From Chiridota heheva (lineage: Eukaryota; Echinodermata; Holothuroidea; Apodida; Chiridotidae): a stretch of 64,000 nucleotides of DNA. Position 1 is the stretch's first letter; each line of letters opens with the position of its first letter. Of this stretch, positions 13,206 to 26,600 are shown piece after piece. The translations under genes and the position numbers were made by a program. Under the pieces are notes generated by a model. That model saw nothing but the letters and a program-made list of their open reading frames with translations, did no database searches and had not been told where the DNA came from. The DNA lies in assembly GCA_020152595.1 (NCBI GenBank), contig JAIGNY010000659.1, positions 383,501 through 447,500 of the forward strand, written 5' to 3'.

Positions 13206-15526
13206 AATGAAATTTGGAAAAATCAGTACATTTTGAGGGAATTTTGCCTCTTCTCCCCCACATTTTGGATAAGAGGCCATGACCTCTCTCCCCCTCCCTC
13301 CCCCACCCACACACACACACACTCCTGCCCACTTTCCAGATAAGAATTACGGCCCTGGTAATCAGGCTACAAGAACCTAAGTTCTGGTTTACCTACAGCA
13401 TAATATAATCTGATCTTAAAATCTGGTGAGCTGGTAATGCAACAAGGTCGAGGCAGGCGGGGCTTGGTATTCTGTATGTATAATATGCTAACAAAGATCT
13501 GGGCCAAGCCAAAATTATTTTTCAGAGAAGGAGTAACATGATAATATTCTTGTTTAATATAATATATCCTCAAAGAAACTTGATTTATAGAAGTAGATTT
13601 ATAGAAATTTTTTCATCTCAAGAGCAATATGCTTCATATGTATTGCAATTTAAAAATAATAAATTCTCAGTGTTTTGGGATCAAATGCAAACAAAATGAT
13701 GACAATTCTGACTGTTTGCAGTCTTAAAATGCATACCTGGGCACATCGATGCTATGGCATTGGCTGTGGATTCCTGGGGTATCAGTTACACGAGGGATAT
13801 GTCACAATCCCAGGGTTTTATTTTCACAAGGGATATATCATTACCCCAGGGTATCAGTTACACAAGCTATATATCACTCTGAGTATAAATATAAGTTTTA
13901 GGTGGGAGTTGTATTGGTCTGATCATAGAGATACTATATTTCCATGGTCTGATCAATAGCTTCATGGTCTTATATATGCAATCCGGGCTCTTGATTTTAC
14001 GATCAGGGTACGCATGTGGCGATACCGCGTTGCGTACTGCAGCGGTAACATTGTTCATCAAACATGTTAGTTTGTTTAAAATGGCCCGTATTTGAAAGAT
14101 AGAAGCAAGCATTATCAAATGATTCTTAATCTCTATAATGAGTATCAACAAAACAAGAATCATTAATCAATGCTGATAATCACCCGGGCCCCAAAGCCGG
14201 TTGTGTATACGTCCGTAAGCGGATGAATATTTAGGACCATTTCCATTATTGCAGTGCCTGGATAGATCATTCACACGCTTGCATGAGGGAATTTCCATTA
14301 CATCTGCTTAAAAAAGTCAGAATATTTGCACATTAGAAATTAAGTAAGCTGGATTGTTTTGGTTATAAGCTTGGGGTTCAGATTTTTTCTTGGTTTTACC
14401 TCCCTTCCCCTTGCAAAAAAGTGTAGCTTCATCATTGCTCCTAAATGTCAGTTCTGGGTTTAGGGCATTCCTTAATGAATTTTCTCAACATGGGGGAGGG
14501 AGAGTGATGGAACTCTACTTTTTTCCGTGTGTATTTATTGTATCTTAGTGTATTTTATGGTGTTTCCCATCCGATTTTGGTAAGTAAAATTTGATTTTGT
14601 GACTTCGCTCCCACATTGCCAATTGTATGAAAATACAGTTTGTATATGGTATCCCTATATACTTGTTGATGAACCCATTGCCGTAAATCAGTATCTTGGA
14701 CATACAGGTACAGGAGAAGATAAAAAGAGGAACCAAAATGGACATTAAACCCCCGCTGCTCTAATTATGGGTCAGGACAGTGCCTTTAAAGAAATACACA
14801 AAAGGTACCTTTTCAATCAATTTTCGACTCATAATAAGCCCCCACCCCCACCCCTCAAAGTTTTCTTTCATTTTTGGGTAGTTCTTTTCGATTTTTGGGA
14901 TAATTTTCTTTAATTATCAGAACATTTTGTACATTTTTGGAAGGTGATTGGTCAGGATATGTGGGCTTTAGCATTTCAGTTTAAGCTGTACAGTTATTTA
15001 TTTCTCCACCCCAAGGTATGTTTCTTTTCTTAGGCCTATGAATTAAATTAGGAAGAAATGTTTTTTTGTTCTTTTTGTTGGAAGAAATACATAAGTCTCG
15101 TTTTTCCTTGTCTTTTTCTGGCTGAATTTGAATAAACTTTATGGAAACTGAAAAAACAACACCAACTAAAGTTTATTTTTATAACTCGTGGTAAAAAAAA
15201 CATAACAAAAGTTTTCAAAAATGTATTAACACGCTCTGTGAAAAAAACAGTAATTAAATTCTTGTAGTTAATGATTTATTTGTTGGCATTAAAGCAGATA
15301 GGACTATTAGGAGAGTGAGGAGGTACTTAACCAGTAATGGTCACGATCTGTATGTTTATTTATATCTTATTTGATTTATCAAAGCCTGTGAAACATTTTT
15401 GATGTACTGACACTAAACTCTTAACAAGAGAACACAGATTGAACTTATCAAATTTTATATGCAGATATATAGTCTAAAGTACATGCCACTTCAGAAGAGA
15501 TTTATCTTTTGTCGAACTTCACGGAG
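13206..15526. other. Non-coding stretch
   Basis: No gene recognised. A roughly 30-bp unit (CCCAGGGTATCAGTTACACA) is repeated about three times at 13775-13870. The region is otherwise unique AT-rich sequence with short homopolymer runs. Confidence 0.55.
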
Positions 15527-16076
15527 TTAAAGGATTGGTTTAGTGGTTTATCATGTCCATCTTATATGAAAGAGGACTTCAAAAGAAACACAATGGTGGA
15601 GAAAGCATTGCAAATTCTTATTCCGTTAAGGAGATATTTTAGTTTAAAGTTTGGTATCATCATGTAGAAACAACTGAAATCAGACTAGTTGTGATGTCAC
15701 AGCCTCAGATTCCTTAAAGTCTTTTATGTATTTTAAAGAAAGTTTATTTAATGTTTTCACTATTTGAATTATTTGTTTCTAAAACTTTCTTCATGTGTTA
15801 TATTATAAATACCCCTCCTAGATTCAGTTTTACTACTTTTTTGACATATCCCATATCCCAAATATGATATGATAGAATACATAAATACTTTGAGGAATCT
15901 GAGGCTATGACATCACAACTAGTTGGATTTCAGTCTACACAAACGATATCAAACTTTAAACTTCAATATCTTCTTAACAGAATAAGATTTTTGAATGCTT
16001 TCTTCAACATTTTGTTTCTTTTGAAATCCTCTTTCACATAAGATAAACATGCTTGACCACTGAACTAATCCTTTAA
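15527..16076. mobile_element. Long palindromic element (AAGGATTAGTTCAGTGGTCA family), copy 1
   Basis: The first and last ~200 bases are inverted copies. The left arm runs TTAAAGGATTGGTTTAGTGG, CATCTTATATGAAAGAGGAC, then TGAAATCAGACTAGTTGTGA. The right arm is its complement and ends TGACCACTGAACTAATCCTT TAA. The same structure occurs at 26402-26980 and 44268-44990, and a broken copy at 52626-53000. There is no transposase ORF. The right end is followed by two further partial copies of the terminal ~55 bases (to 16160). Confidence 0.85.
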
Positions 16077-16353
16077 AGTTCTCTTTCATATAAGATAGAC
16101 TTGCTTGACCACTGAAGATAATCCTTTAAAGTCTTCTTTTATATAACTAATCCTTTAATCCCCATTCATACCAAGAAGAACACAGAAAACTCACACACAT
16201 TGTACAGTGCATTGAGTGTATGCAAACTAGGATGCATGGACGCTCATTTCTTGTGTTGACATTAATTTAATAGGTAATTCTGTGCAATGTTTGGGTCGGG
16301 CTTTGTCCAGGACCGGTCACCTGTCGGTCGGGTGACAGTCGCATAAAGCCTTT

Positions 16354-16600
16354 TTGACGCCACCCCTTAGGGGGTCGATTTTGTACTCGGAAGGTACTAG
16401 GATTAAATCTCAGGCAGGGTGTTGTGATGTGTCCTTGAGCAAGACACTTTATCCCATTTGCTCCAGTTCAATCAATTGTAAAAGGAGTTCCAGGTTTGGC
16501 TGGGAGTTAACCTGCCATGGACTGGTGTCCCATCCAGTGTGAGTCAAGTACTCTTGTCCACTTACCTGTACAGCATCATGAAAATTGTGTATTAGCACGC
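16354..16600 (+). mobile_element. SINE with TGTCCTTGAGCAAGACAC core, copy 1
   Basis: The body has TGTCCTTGAGCAAGACACTT, then CTCCAGTTCA, GGGAGTTAACCTGC, ATGGACTGGTGTCCC. The same order is present at 53640-53910 (+), 43545-43830 (-) and 50600-50765 (-). Copies with an intact head show tRNA-like boxes. The reading frame through it is incidental. Confidence 0.75.
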
Positions 16601-16604
16601 TTAT

Positions 16605-16725
16605 AAGCCCTGTAAAATGGTCAGTTTTTCAACTGATTTTGATAGGATGTCCTGCTGTGTGTTTTGTAAATTTTTGTTAATTTTGAAGCAATGAAGCTCA
16701 AGTTGCCTCTACATGTCACAAAGAT
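16605..16725 (+). repeat. Dispersed repeat K (TGTAAAATGGTC..CTACCTGTCC), copy 1
   Basis: The stretch from CTGTAAAATGGTCAGTTTTT to GTTGCCTCTACATGTCAC is matched at 53310-53430 and 61600-61720, and in reverse complement at 37550-37675 and partly at 38830-38890. No coding capacity. Probably a non-autonomous element, as some copies end next to CCTTTAA. Confidence 0.65.
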
Positions 16726-17499
16726 CTCTTATTATGATGCAACATATTTACTGATCTCCATGAGGCTTGATGGAATTTAACTATTCAATTTCAAAACAAT
16801 ATGTTTATAAAGTACTAGACTAAATGTAAGGAACTACAGTTGTTAAATCTATCTGAGTCATTAGATTTATTCCTGGTTTTATGAAATAAAATAGATAAGT
16901 GTGCAGACGTAGCTTATTTTCTATTCAGGGGTTATAGAGGGATTTCATCATGTGACTTTAATTCAACTGGATTCCATTATGCAGGGCAGCGGCATTGTTG
17001 CGTTTACACGTCTTCACATGGATCAGTCACATCACACGTACAACAAACATACTGCATGCTAACCTAGTACCAGTTCAGCGAATTTTACTAATTGCAGTTT
17101 TTTGATCGCTTCGATTTTACTTCATATTTTCTTTGTTTTATATTTTCACTGGGTATACAATAACATTAATGCCAGCTGATTGTTCGTTATACTCAGACAA
17201 AGCCTACATACCTAATATAAAGTGCTTGCTTCAAATCCTAGTGTGAACTGTAGGCGCCATCGCGTCGTACAGCAGAAACCTACTTCGAACGTCGATCAAG
17301 ATCAGGTGGAAATCAAGAAAATGTCCTTTATTTCCCGCACACATCTGTTAATACAACCAACAGCACAGCAAGATTCTGGCTTAATAATCTTACAAAATTA
17401 ATCTTATATAACAAGATGTAAACGTATGTAAATCTAGTTAAGTGTACAGCAGACAACAGTGGTATTGCCCGACAAAATGGCAATGTAAACAAAGTCATG

Positions 17500-17507
17500 T
17501 GACGTCA
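17500..17507. promoter_or_regulatory. Palindromic CRE-type site TGACGTCA overlapping an E-box CAGCTG
   Basis: A perfect TGACGTCA lies about 95 bases before the proposed start codon and runs directly into CAGCTG (17506-17511). The palindrome is the classic ATF/CREB site. The stretch 17230-17310 just upstream is richer in CpG than its surroundings. Whether this is the promoter of the class V enzyme gene is unknown. An eight-base match in 64 kb could be chance, and a second TGACGTCA occurs at about 6091. Confidence 0.3.
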
Positions 17508-17596
17508 GCTGAAACACCCTTATCATTGATTCCTTCTGTAGCAAAATCCTTGCATTTAAAAGTTTCTTATTTTTATTGTTTTTCTTTCCACAGCTT

Positions 17597-17602
17597 ATGT
17601 AA
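17597..17602 (+). promoter_or_regulatory. Minimal start-stop upstream ORF (ATG TAA) abutting the main ATG
   Basis: The bases ATGTAA occupy 17597-17602 and the proposed initiator ATG begins at 17603, all in one frame. AUG-stop elements are known to stall ribosomes and damp downstream initiation. Here there is no spacing at all for re-scanning, so translation of the main ORF would depend on leaky scanning or re-initiation. This assumes exon 1 is correct and that transcription starts upstream of 17597. Confidence 0.45.
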
Positions 17603-17691
17603 ATGAATAGATTTCTCAGAACAAGTTTTCTGTCGCATCATGCCAGAGGAAAAAGAAATAAAGCTATAGTAATAAAAGAATATTTATCAAG
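17603..17691 (+). CDS. Coding exon 1 (residues 1-29): start codon and basic N-terminus
   Basis: The reading frame from ATG 17603 runs 29 codons plus two bases (AG) to a strong donor, GTAAGA, at 17692. The two leftover bases match the phase of exon 2, which supplies C to make a Ser codon. The peptide starts [18 protein letters not shown] and has no acidic residue until residue 26, as in a mitochondrial targeting sequence. A good polypyrimidine tract and CAG end at 17593, so the transcribed exon probably starts at 17594 and an untranslated exon lies further upstream. No upstream in-frame extension is possible because TAA (17600-17602) directly precedes the ATG. The exon is short and was placed by splice signals and phase only. 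A different, more distal first exon remains possible. Confidence 0.62.
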
Positions 17692-20600
17692 GTAAGATTC
17701 ATTCTAGTACTTGTGGTGTTGAGATGTTTAATATAGCAAAGTTGCAATAATAAAATTTCCCACAGTTCTGTATGAAGGTGTCAAAAATCTTCCTATAAAA
17801 ATTTGTGACAGAAATAATATAATGTAGTAAATACATCTTTATATGCTTCCCTCTTTATAATTTAATGTACTATAAATCGCATAAATACGTGGGGACATTT
17901 TTGGAGCACATATTTACCACAATCAACCTTTTTTTTTCAAGGGTTGTTAAAATGTTAGGTTACTAAGCATAAATGCATAGCAGTAATTTTTCCAACAATT
18001 ATTTTATTTAATGGAAAACTATAAAGAGGAAATTTTGACTCAGGAAAATTTGTATAAAGTTGTGATATTCATATCTTTCACATCACATCCGGTTGTGGGT
18101 CCTTGCTAATTATTCAAGTACGTACTTTACATATTGTGTGTGTGTGTGTACAGTGTGCTATCATTTCCGCAGCGGTTATTGATTGGTTTTCGGATATTTG
18201 TGTATGACCAATCAGAAACGTTGACTTTTAGTGTGTATTGTCCACGACATCTGACCTTTAATAATGCACATGAATATTCATTGGTATATTCCTTTAACAT
18301 CAATGACAAGTTATTGAAAAGTGTTTTCCTCTGAACTTTGGAACTGTGTTTGAATTAGTTTTAGGTCATTCTGTTTTCTTTGTGGGATTTTGCCCCCCTT
18401 GTAATTATTTTGACAGGATTGGTGTTTTTTTGCAGGGAATGCCATAATCACGCATCTTTATGTGACACTGCTTGCATGACACCTGCAAACGGTTGTGACT
18501 CTGAACTGACTTTCTTTTATGTATGCAGTATTTGCACAAAAAAATGTTTATCATTTGAATAATCGCAGTTCAAAACAGCTATTTTCGCTGGTAGCTATTC
18601 AACAATTGCTTAATGTTTTCAATAACTTTGCTCTAGTTAATTTAGATAGACAAAATATTTATAAATAAACGTTTTGTCAATCTGTCTTCTAGCCTTGCAA
18701 ATGTTGGAGTAAAACAAAATTTAAAAAAAAAAACATTTTGTCAATCTATCTTCTAGCCTTGCAAATATTGGAGTAAAAAAAAATATAAAAAAAAACATTT
18801 TGTCAATCTTATCTTCTAGCCTTGCAAATGTTGGAGTAAAACAAAATATAAAAAAAATCATTTTGTCAATCGATCTTCTAGCCTTGCAAATGTTGGAGTA
18901 AAACAAAATATAAAAAAAAAAAACTTTTTGTCAATCATCTTCAAGCCTTGCAAATGTTGGAGTAAAACAAAATATAAAAAAACCACATTTTGTCAATCTA
19001 TCTTCTAGCCTTGCAAATGTTGGAGTAAAAGTCGGAGATGATGAAGATGTAAACATATACAAACCTCCCCTCCGCCGATCAGATGGTGCTCTTGCCAACA
19101 GGGAATATGGAAAGCGCTTGCGTGAGGAAGAATTTCTTCTTGACAAAAATATCACAAACTGTAACGGCGGATCATTTGGTTGCGTACCAAGAAGGGTGTT
19201 CGAACAACAAAGAAGGTTTGTCATTTCTTTATGTTGTTTGTTGTTGTATCAAGCTTGAGAATTTTGTCATAAAGACAGTCCGGGAGTATGTTTAATTATA
19301 GGAACATGAATAGCGCACAAGAATATTGAAGTCATGCAGCGGGATTGTTCAGGTGTTACGATAAAATTGTATGATTTCCAGGCCGGGCTCGTAACCAGGG
19401 GGGTTTGCCTGAGCGAACAAACCCCCTTTTGTTGAGAAAGTGCCCTTTTGAAATAAAAATAATATTAACACCCAGAATTTCAAGATTTTTTTGCCTCTTT
19501 ATACGAAAAACGAACCCCCTTTTCAAATTCCTTGCTACGGGCCTGATTTCTAATTTCAATACTTGGAATATTAAATGTAAAATACAAAAACATTTAAAAA
19601 CATTTGAATTTTCAAAATTACTGTTACATGCCTAAAAGCCTAGTTGTATCGTGTATTTTTTCTAATATTTAGAAAACGGCGTGGTAGACATATAAAAAGG
19701 AAGTGGATATTATTTAGCCATGACAGTAATGAAGGTATTTTCAGGAGTTATCAATTTTCCCTTGCAAGGATATTTTTCCCAGATGTATTTCAAATTATTT
19801 CAAATATGTCACATTGCATATATTACAGTACTGCCCACAATAAATTGGTCATGGCAACGAGAAGTAGTGTAATGCCACATTAGTCACATCAGAAATCAGC
19901 ATCAAATTGCTGCAATTTCATTCTAATTTCTATGCCATAGCAGTAGCTAATTATCAAGATAATTTATGCAACTCTATGATGAATCTATCGTGACCAATGT
20001 GGTGGGCGAAATATTTACATAAACAACTGCACAAATGACGAAATGGGCAATGGCTTTGTGCTTAAAGTTAAAACAGCCATACAATCAAAACGGAAAATTG
20101 GTTATAGCACTGCAACTTTCTGTTGCAAATATAATGTAATGCAAAAGTGGACAATGTATGGCAGCATAAAAATCGAGAGTTTGCAAGTCCATTAAAAAAA
20201 ACCAATGCAATTTACACACAGTTCAGCCCAGAAACATCGTAGCTTTATCTTTGAATTATAAATATGTGATTCTATCCTTATCTGGAGTGAGTTCAGCAAT
20301 TAATTTTTTAAACAAGAAATAAATACATACAAAGTAGCTTAAACGAACGAAAAAATATTACCCCGCTGACATTTTACATTATGTTGTTTCAAAGACCTCT
20401 CAGCCCCTACCAGATTCCCTGAGCCTCTGATACCAGAAGTTTCAAATGAAGAAAGAAAAAAAAACGTCCCATTATCCCGATAATAATAATAAATAATCAT
20501 TGCAGCGATCAGCTGAATAATTACAAAGTACTGGTACGTCATTGGTAAAGATCAAAAATTATGCAGAATATAACAAGATTAAAAAAAGTAAATAAACTAA

Positions 20601-23600
20601 TTTAGACCCTGGCCGTGCGCCTTTCCCATTGGTAGGTCAATATTGGGATCACAGTATTATTGAATTTGGGGTAGGAGAATATTCTGTTGTGAAAAGAAAT
20701 GTGTTTTTCCCTCCCATTTTCTACGTACGGCACACAAAAATAACGTACTGTCCGTCCCCGCCCGCCCCCTCACATACAATGTTCAATATTTGTATACTAC
20801 CCCAAAGAGTGCTACACGTTTGTAGCCAGCCAATACACCAATTTTACTGCATTGAATTGTTTATATTAAGGTGTCAATCAAACACATAATTTTTCAATAA
20901 ACGGCCTAAATTACTGACCGTCTCCAGACTGTTTTGCCAGGTTGTAAATCAAAAGCAATAATATTTGTTATAAACCATTTCTTTAGGAATGTTTGATGCG
21001 GCACTCGAGAAGAGAAAACATTCTTACTAATAGGCCTTAGTATTGGCCTAATTATGGCCATCACGGATTTGTTCAGATCTCAGCTTATTTGGGACACTGA
21101 ACTCACACTATTGATACCCTCCCCCCCCCCCTCCTCCCTGATCCCTAGGTACTTCCTGCAGAGTTGAGTTCAATGGGATGGCCGGTACATTGTGGGGAAA
21201 AGAGTTTTCAGTGGGGGTATACATGTATTTTGTTTATTCTTGACTTTTGTATTTTTTTCTGTGGAATTATTGTAGAGATTTTTCGGAAATGTTCATTGAC
21301 TATTCTTTTTCTTGGATTTCAAGCTTGATTGTGTAACTAATTATTGGGAATTTCTGTTTTCGTTTGGGACTAAAATAAAAATGATAGTTATAAATGTTGT
21401 TTGGATTAATACATTGTGATTAAAGTTGTTCTCTTCCTGTGAATGTCCCAAGGTTTAATGCTAACTCACTAGATCATTCAGTGGATGTAAATGAGTAAGT
21501 TTAATCTTTTTTGTTACCCTTAAATTATATTGGGTTGTGTAACTTAATATTTCAACATCTTCAGGAAAACCACGCTCAAGTTTAACAAAGATGTAAACCA
21601 TTGTGTAAATTCCACACACTAGGAGCTTTAAAGTATTTTACATGCAACATGTGGGGCTAGTATAGCGGTATCAAACCAGTTCACACAATGCAGCTCAAAT
21701 TGCACACTGTATATGTGGCTCCGATGCATGTGCGCTTATTAGAAAGAAACTTCGGGCTAAACAATAGTGCAGTTCTATTTTCGTAAGCACCAGGCGCTTA
21801 TTATGATAAGTTGTAAATACATTAAGTTGTAGATACTGCATGTTGTAAATACTGTAAGTTGTAAATACGGTAAGTTGTAAATACGGTAAGTTGTAAATAC
21901 GGGAAGTTGTAAATACTGTATGTAAGTTGTAAATATGGTAAGTTGTAAATACTGTATGTTGTAAAGTTGTAAATATGGTAAGTTGTAAATACTGTATGTT
22001 GTAAGTACGGTAAGTTGTAAATATGGTAAGTTGTAAATACTGTATGTTGTAAATACTGTAAGTTGTAAATACTGTATGTTGTTAATACAGTAAGTTGTAA
22101 ATACGGTAAGTTGTAAATACTGTATGTTGTAAAACGGTAAGTTGTAAATATGGTAAGTTGTAAATACGGTAAGTTGTAAATACTGTAAGTTGTAAATACA
22201 GTGAGTTGTAAATACTGTAAGTTGTAAATACAGTAAGTTGTAAATACGGTAAGTTGTAAATACGGTAAGTTGTAAATACAATTAGTTGTAAATACGGTAA
22301 GTTGTAAGTTTGCTCAAGTTCTTGTACTCGTACTCATAATAAATAGTAAAGTGTCAAGTTCCTCGTACTTGTCATTTTACTCTGAGACAAGTACTTGTTC
22401 TCAAGAATGTATACTCATACAGTACATGTACTCACAACAATGTACTCGTAGTACTTCTTTCCTGATCTAGAATCCCAAGCTATCTGAAGTCATAGTTATT
22501 CAAGCAGTTCTTGGTTTTAAATTTTCGCAGATTCTTTGAGGAGAGAGAACAAGATCCAGATGGTTGGTTCAGACAGAAGCGGATTCCGCTTTATTTTAAA
22601 GCGGCCCGAGAGGTAGCAGAGTTCCTGGGTGCTGATCACAAAAACCTCAACCTGCTGGAGAATGCCTCTACAGGTATAAGAATTTTCCTTAATTATTTTG
22701 AGTTTGTTATTGCATGCAAAAGGTTTTCATTATGAAAGAAAATATAACAACTCACTGACTCAATTGACTAGGTTTTTTGTCTTTTATCTTGAAAAGAATA
22801 TTTACAAGGGACTACATATTTGATCACTAGAAGGTTTTGAAATAATTGTTGAATAAATTTACAGGCAAATCTTTTCAAGTTCTTGATGTGCATAAATGCT
22901 TTTTTGCATTCTCACAAATTTGGAACTTGGTGTGCATTGTCTGCAGGAATGCTTTCTACAGCAATGCTTGGGTGGTGTGTGCTGCAATGGTTGTTGTGAT
23001 GTTGAATTTGAGAGTGAAAGATTGTTAGAAGCAATGAAAGTACTACACTATATGCTTTTCAATTATCAATTATATTATTTCAACAAGTGTTGCAATAATG
23101 TATTAGATTTGTAATAATATTAAAATATTTTAGGCCAAGTAGGGAGGTTATATTTTTTCGGATATTTAGATTTTCTTAATTGTGGTCCATGTGTATTTTA
23201 ATCTGATGCATGTACTGTATTCTTGCTATGTGTTGTTCAGTGTAATTTGGAAAAATTAAAACAACAACATTGCCATTTCATCTGTAGTTGCAGGCTCTTA
23301 CTTTTTAGTTGGTCTTTTTCATAGTAGGTGGCTTAACAAAAAAATAATGACACACTGAATTAAAGCACCAAACTTTGCGGACTTATTGTTTGGGTTCTAT
23401 TGAACAATTTTAGACAGGGTGCCTGATTCTTTAATCCTAGGTCATGGTCAAATCATAGTGACAAAAACAAACTCAATCCTATTGACAAGCATATCAAATT
23501 ATTCTGCTCCAGTTATAAGGAACCTAAAAAAGTATAGATTGTCGTTTCGTGATAGCATTTGTACTATCATAACCAAATACGCAGGCGATGACCCCGTCAT

Positions 23601-26600
23601 TGTAATTGTGTGTTCAACTCTCTCTATAGATTGTCAATATTTTTTACATATGCTTATGTCGCTATGGCTGGAAAATGTAAAAAGTCATTGCACTTTCGAG
23701 TGATCACTGAACAGGGGTCAAAACTGAAAAATAACCCAATTGTAGTGAAAAGCATATCAAATTTCTCTGCAAGTCACAAGGAACCCAAGCAGTATAATTT
23801 GTTATGTGTTTGACCTTTGCTGGTGCTGGAAACATGCAAGTGACATTGCATGTACTTTCGATTTGTCATCGATGGATCAAATTTAATACATAGTCCGATG
23901 TTTGCAAATGAATTGTATGGTCATAAAAGTCATTGACGTATATAGTTTGCCATATCCAGTATGTCTGTTGTTGGAGTTATAGTGCATAATGATCTGCACA
24001 CTGCCTAGTTTGATTTCAAAAGGGGCAGGGTGAGGGGCACATTAATGCACACGCGTGAAGCGCTGCGTTTTTTCAGCATGGAGTCCAGAGGCCCCCTTAA
24101 GGCTCAATCCCATGGTGAAAAAGCTCTGGGATTTTAGGTATAATTATACCGCAGAATGAAACTATTCTGATTGATAAGGATCATTCATGAGCCAAACAGG
24201 ACAATTGCTTACTATGCTATCATTCTGTGTTCTGTATCCATGTAAGGTATTTCATTTATGAGGTTAAATAAGATTAGTAAGTTAAAGAAAAAAAAATCTA
24301 ACAATTTTTTAAAATTATTATTATTATTATTTCTTCTCATGAGGGACAGGGTGGACCCCAGGGGGGCAGTGCCGGCCGCCCCTGTAAAACAGCAAAGCTA
24401 GGGTTCTGACTGCCACCATTCGAGGCTGGGGCTCTTGATTAGGTCTTCCAGAAAAAGAAAGGACTGAGCCTAGTTGAGTAAATCACCAAATGGTTTAATG
24501 AAAGAAAAAGAGCTCATCTTCTGTAGATCTGTTGTAATGTCTATTTTGACCTTTTGACCTTTGATTGACCCTGACCTAGGCATTAAAAATTGGGCACCCC
24601 TGTCTAGAATGTTTCTCTATGACCCGAGCAATAAGTGTGCAAAGTTTGGTGCTTTAATGCGGTTAGTCACAATTTCACTCCTTCATTGCGTCTGTTCTTC
24701 CAATTTTGTCACAAACCTTCTAGAGTTTGTTTGAAAAACAAATTTAAAAGATGCTTTGCCTTCTTGTCATACAATTAACAGTGTCCCAGAATGATAAAAT
24801 GAAAATACACTAGAGCATGTGTAAAGGATCAAATGAACTAACCTTCATTTCCAAACATTGTTCCTTTTGCAATTGACCCATGCCATTCAAAATCAATAAC
24901 ACTCAAACCACACACACAAATTTCAATCAATGACTATTACAATTCAAACTTTACTCATGATCAACAGAGGATCGAATCTTTTTTAATGCTTGGGTCAAAA
25001 TTCACACAATAAATCATGCTTACTCAATATATTTGGCCCAAATGACACCACCAGCTCTGTGCAAGGTGAGTAATTAGCAGGGAGAATTCCAACTCCCTGG
25101 TATTAGTAAGAATACAGTACAGTGCAAGATAGCCTAAATTGTTTCACCTTGATTCGATTGCATGTGTTGTATATGCAGTGCAATCTGTATGCATTACAGC
25201 ATGTTGTAAGTTTTTTTGCAGTGGCATTTGCTTAACTCATGTAAACATTGAAGGGTGGTAGAATTGTGAAGTTAACATGTTGTGGTTTGGAAGAAAACAA
25301 ATTTGAAACATGAAATCATCAAAATATCGTATGAAGAGAAGCTTTGGCAGAAACGAAAGGATACCATCATTTTGTCCAATAAGATTTAACAGATAACATT
25401 TTCCACATTTAGTCATGTTGGCAATCTACAGAGTTTATTATACTTGGTATTGATGGGGAAATAAGTTGCTGAATATGATTATAATTTTAATTAAATCTTA
25501 CATTTTTCAGACAAAAATAAAAGGCAAAATACCTTCAGTGGTTGAAATGTACAAGATAATTCAAAGGTTATTTTTTATTGCGAAAGGTTACAAAGAAAAA
25601 TATGTGTAACCAGTTGGAAAAGTACTTGTGAACTTGGTTTGATTTGATCTGTAAGAATTCTTACAATGTACAAACGTGTTTCCTTATTTTATCTGAGTTA
25701 TCACATGTTTTTTATATCATCTTTTCATTGGTCGCAACAAAATTCTGTTGATTATTGTTGTTTTTTATATTTATGTATGTTTTTTGTAAACTGATTGAAA
25801 AAGATAGAACAAAAATATAGAAGGAAAATTTTTTTTTTAGTAATCGGCTTGATGATTGGTTAGAATTTGGCAAGTTTGCTGTTAAAAAGGCAGAACAAAA
25901 GTTTAACTTATTTGAATATCCCCATGACTTGTTTTGGAATTCTTTTTGTAGTTTGTGGCTTACAGTATACCATTTTTGGCACAAACAGTTGCAGTTACCT
26001 CCAATTAAATGCCTTTAAACTGCATTTTAATGAGGAATATTTAAACATGATGTTTATTGAGTGTCTGAGGGACTAAACAGTTCTTGGAATGCATTGAGTT
26101 TGTTGGATTAAGATAAAGGTATTTGTGGAATATCTGCTTGAAGAAAAGATTTAAATCCATTCTGTTGGCAGAAGTGAAGTTTGCTCTTTGTTTTTGGTTA
26201 TGCCAGACAGTTCTCAGTGTCTGTTCATACAATTCTTTGGAGATCAGAGGTAAGGAAATTGTTTGAGCTAGACTTCTTGCAATACTCAATCCACACAGAA
26301 ATACATGCCCTCTTTCTTGACATGTGATTGTTCTTAAACAATTAATTTCCAGGAATAAAACCACAAATTCCGAAACATTGTTTATGCAGTTGATAGGCAT
26401 GAAAGGATTAGTTCAGGGGTCAAGCAAGTCTATCTTATATGAAAGAGAACTTTAAATGAAACAAAATGGTGAAGAAAACATTGAAAAATCTTTTTTCCGT
26501 TATGGAAATATCTAAGTTTAAAGTTTGGAATCATTTGTGTAGAAACGACAGAAATCAGACTAGTTGTGATGACATAGCCTCAAACTCTTCAAAATCTTTG

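Larger units (their letters stand above)
16726..17602. other. Upstream flank and putative 5' untranslated region of the class V enzyme gene
   Basis: No ORF. A CpG-richer patch at 17240-17310, the CRE-like site at 17500 and a polypyrimidine tract with CAG at 17575-17593 are the only marked elements. I could not locate a TATA box or a first untranslated exon with confidence. Confidence 0.4.

Noticed and set aside
21775..22281. 168-residue minus-strand ORF with repeated [10 protein letters not shown]
   Set aside because: It is the translation of the 16-bp minisatellite; the periodicity is forced by the repeat.
26041..26400. 119-residue minus-strand ORF
   Set aside because: No recognisable motif, no splice context and no partner exon. 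ORFs of this size are expected by chance in 64 kb.
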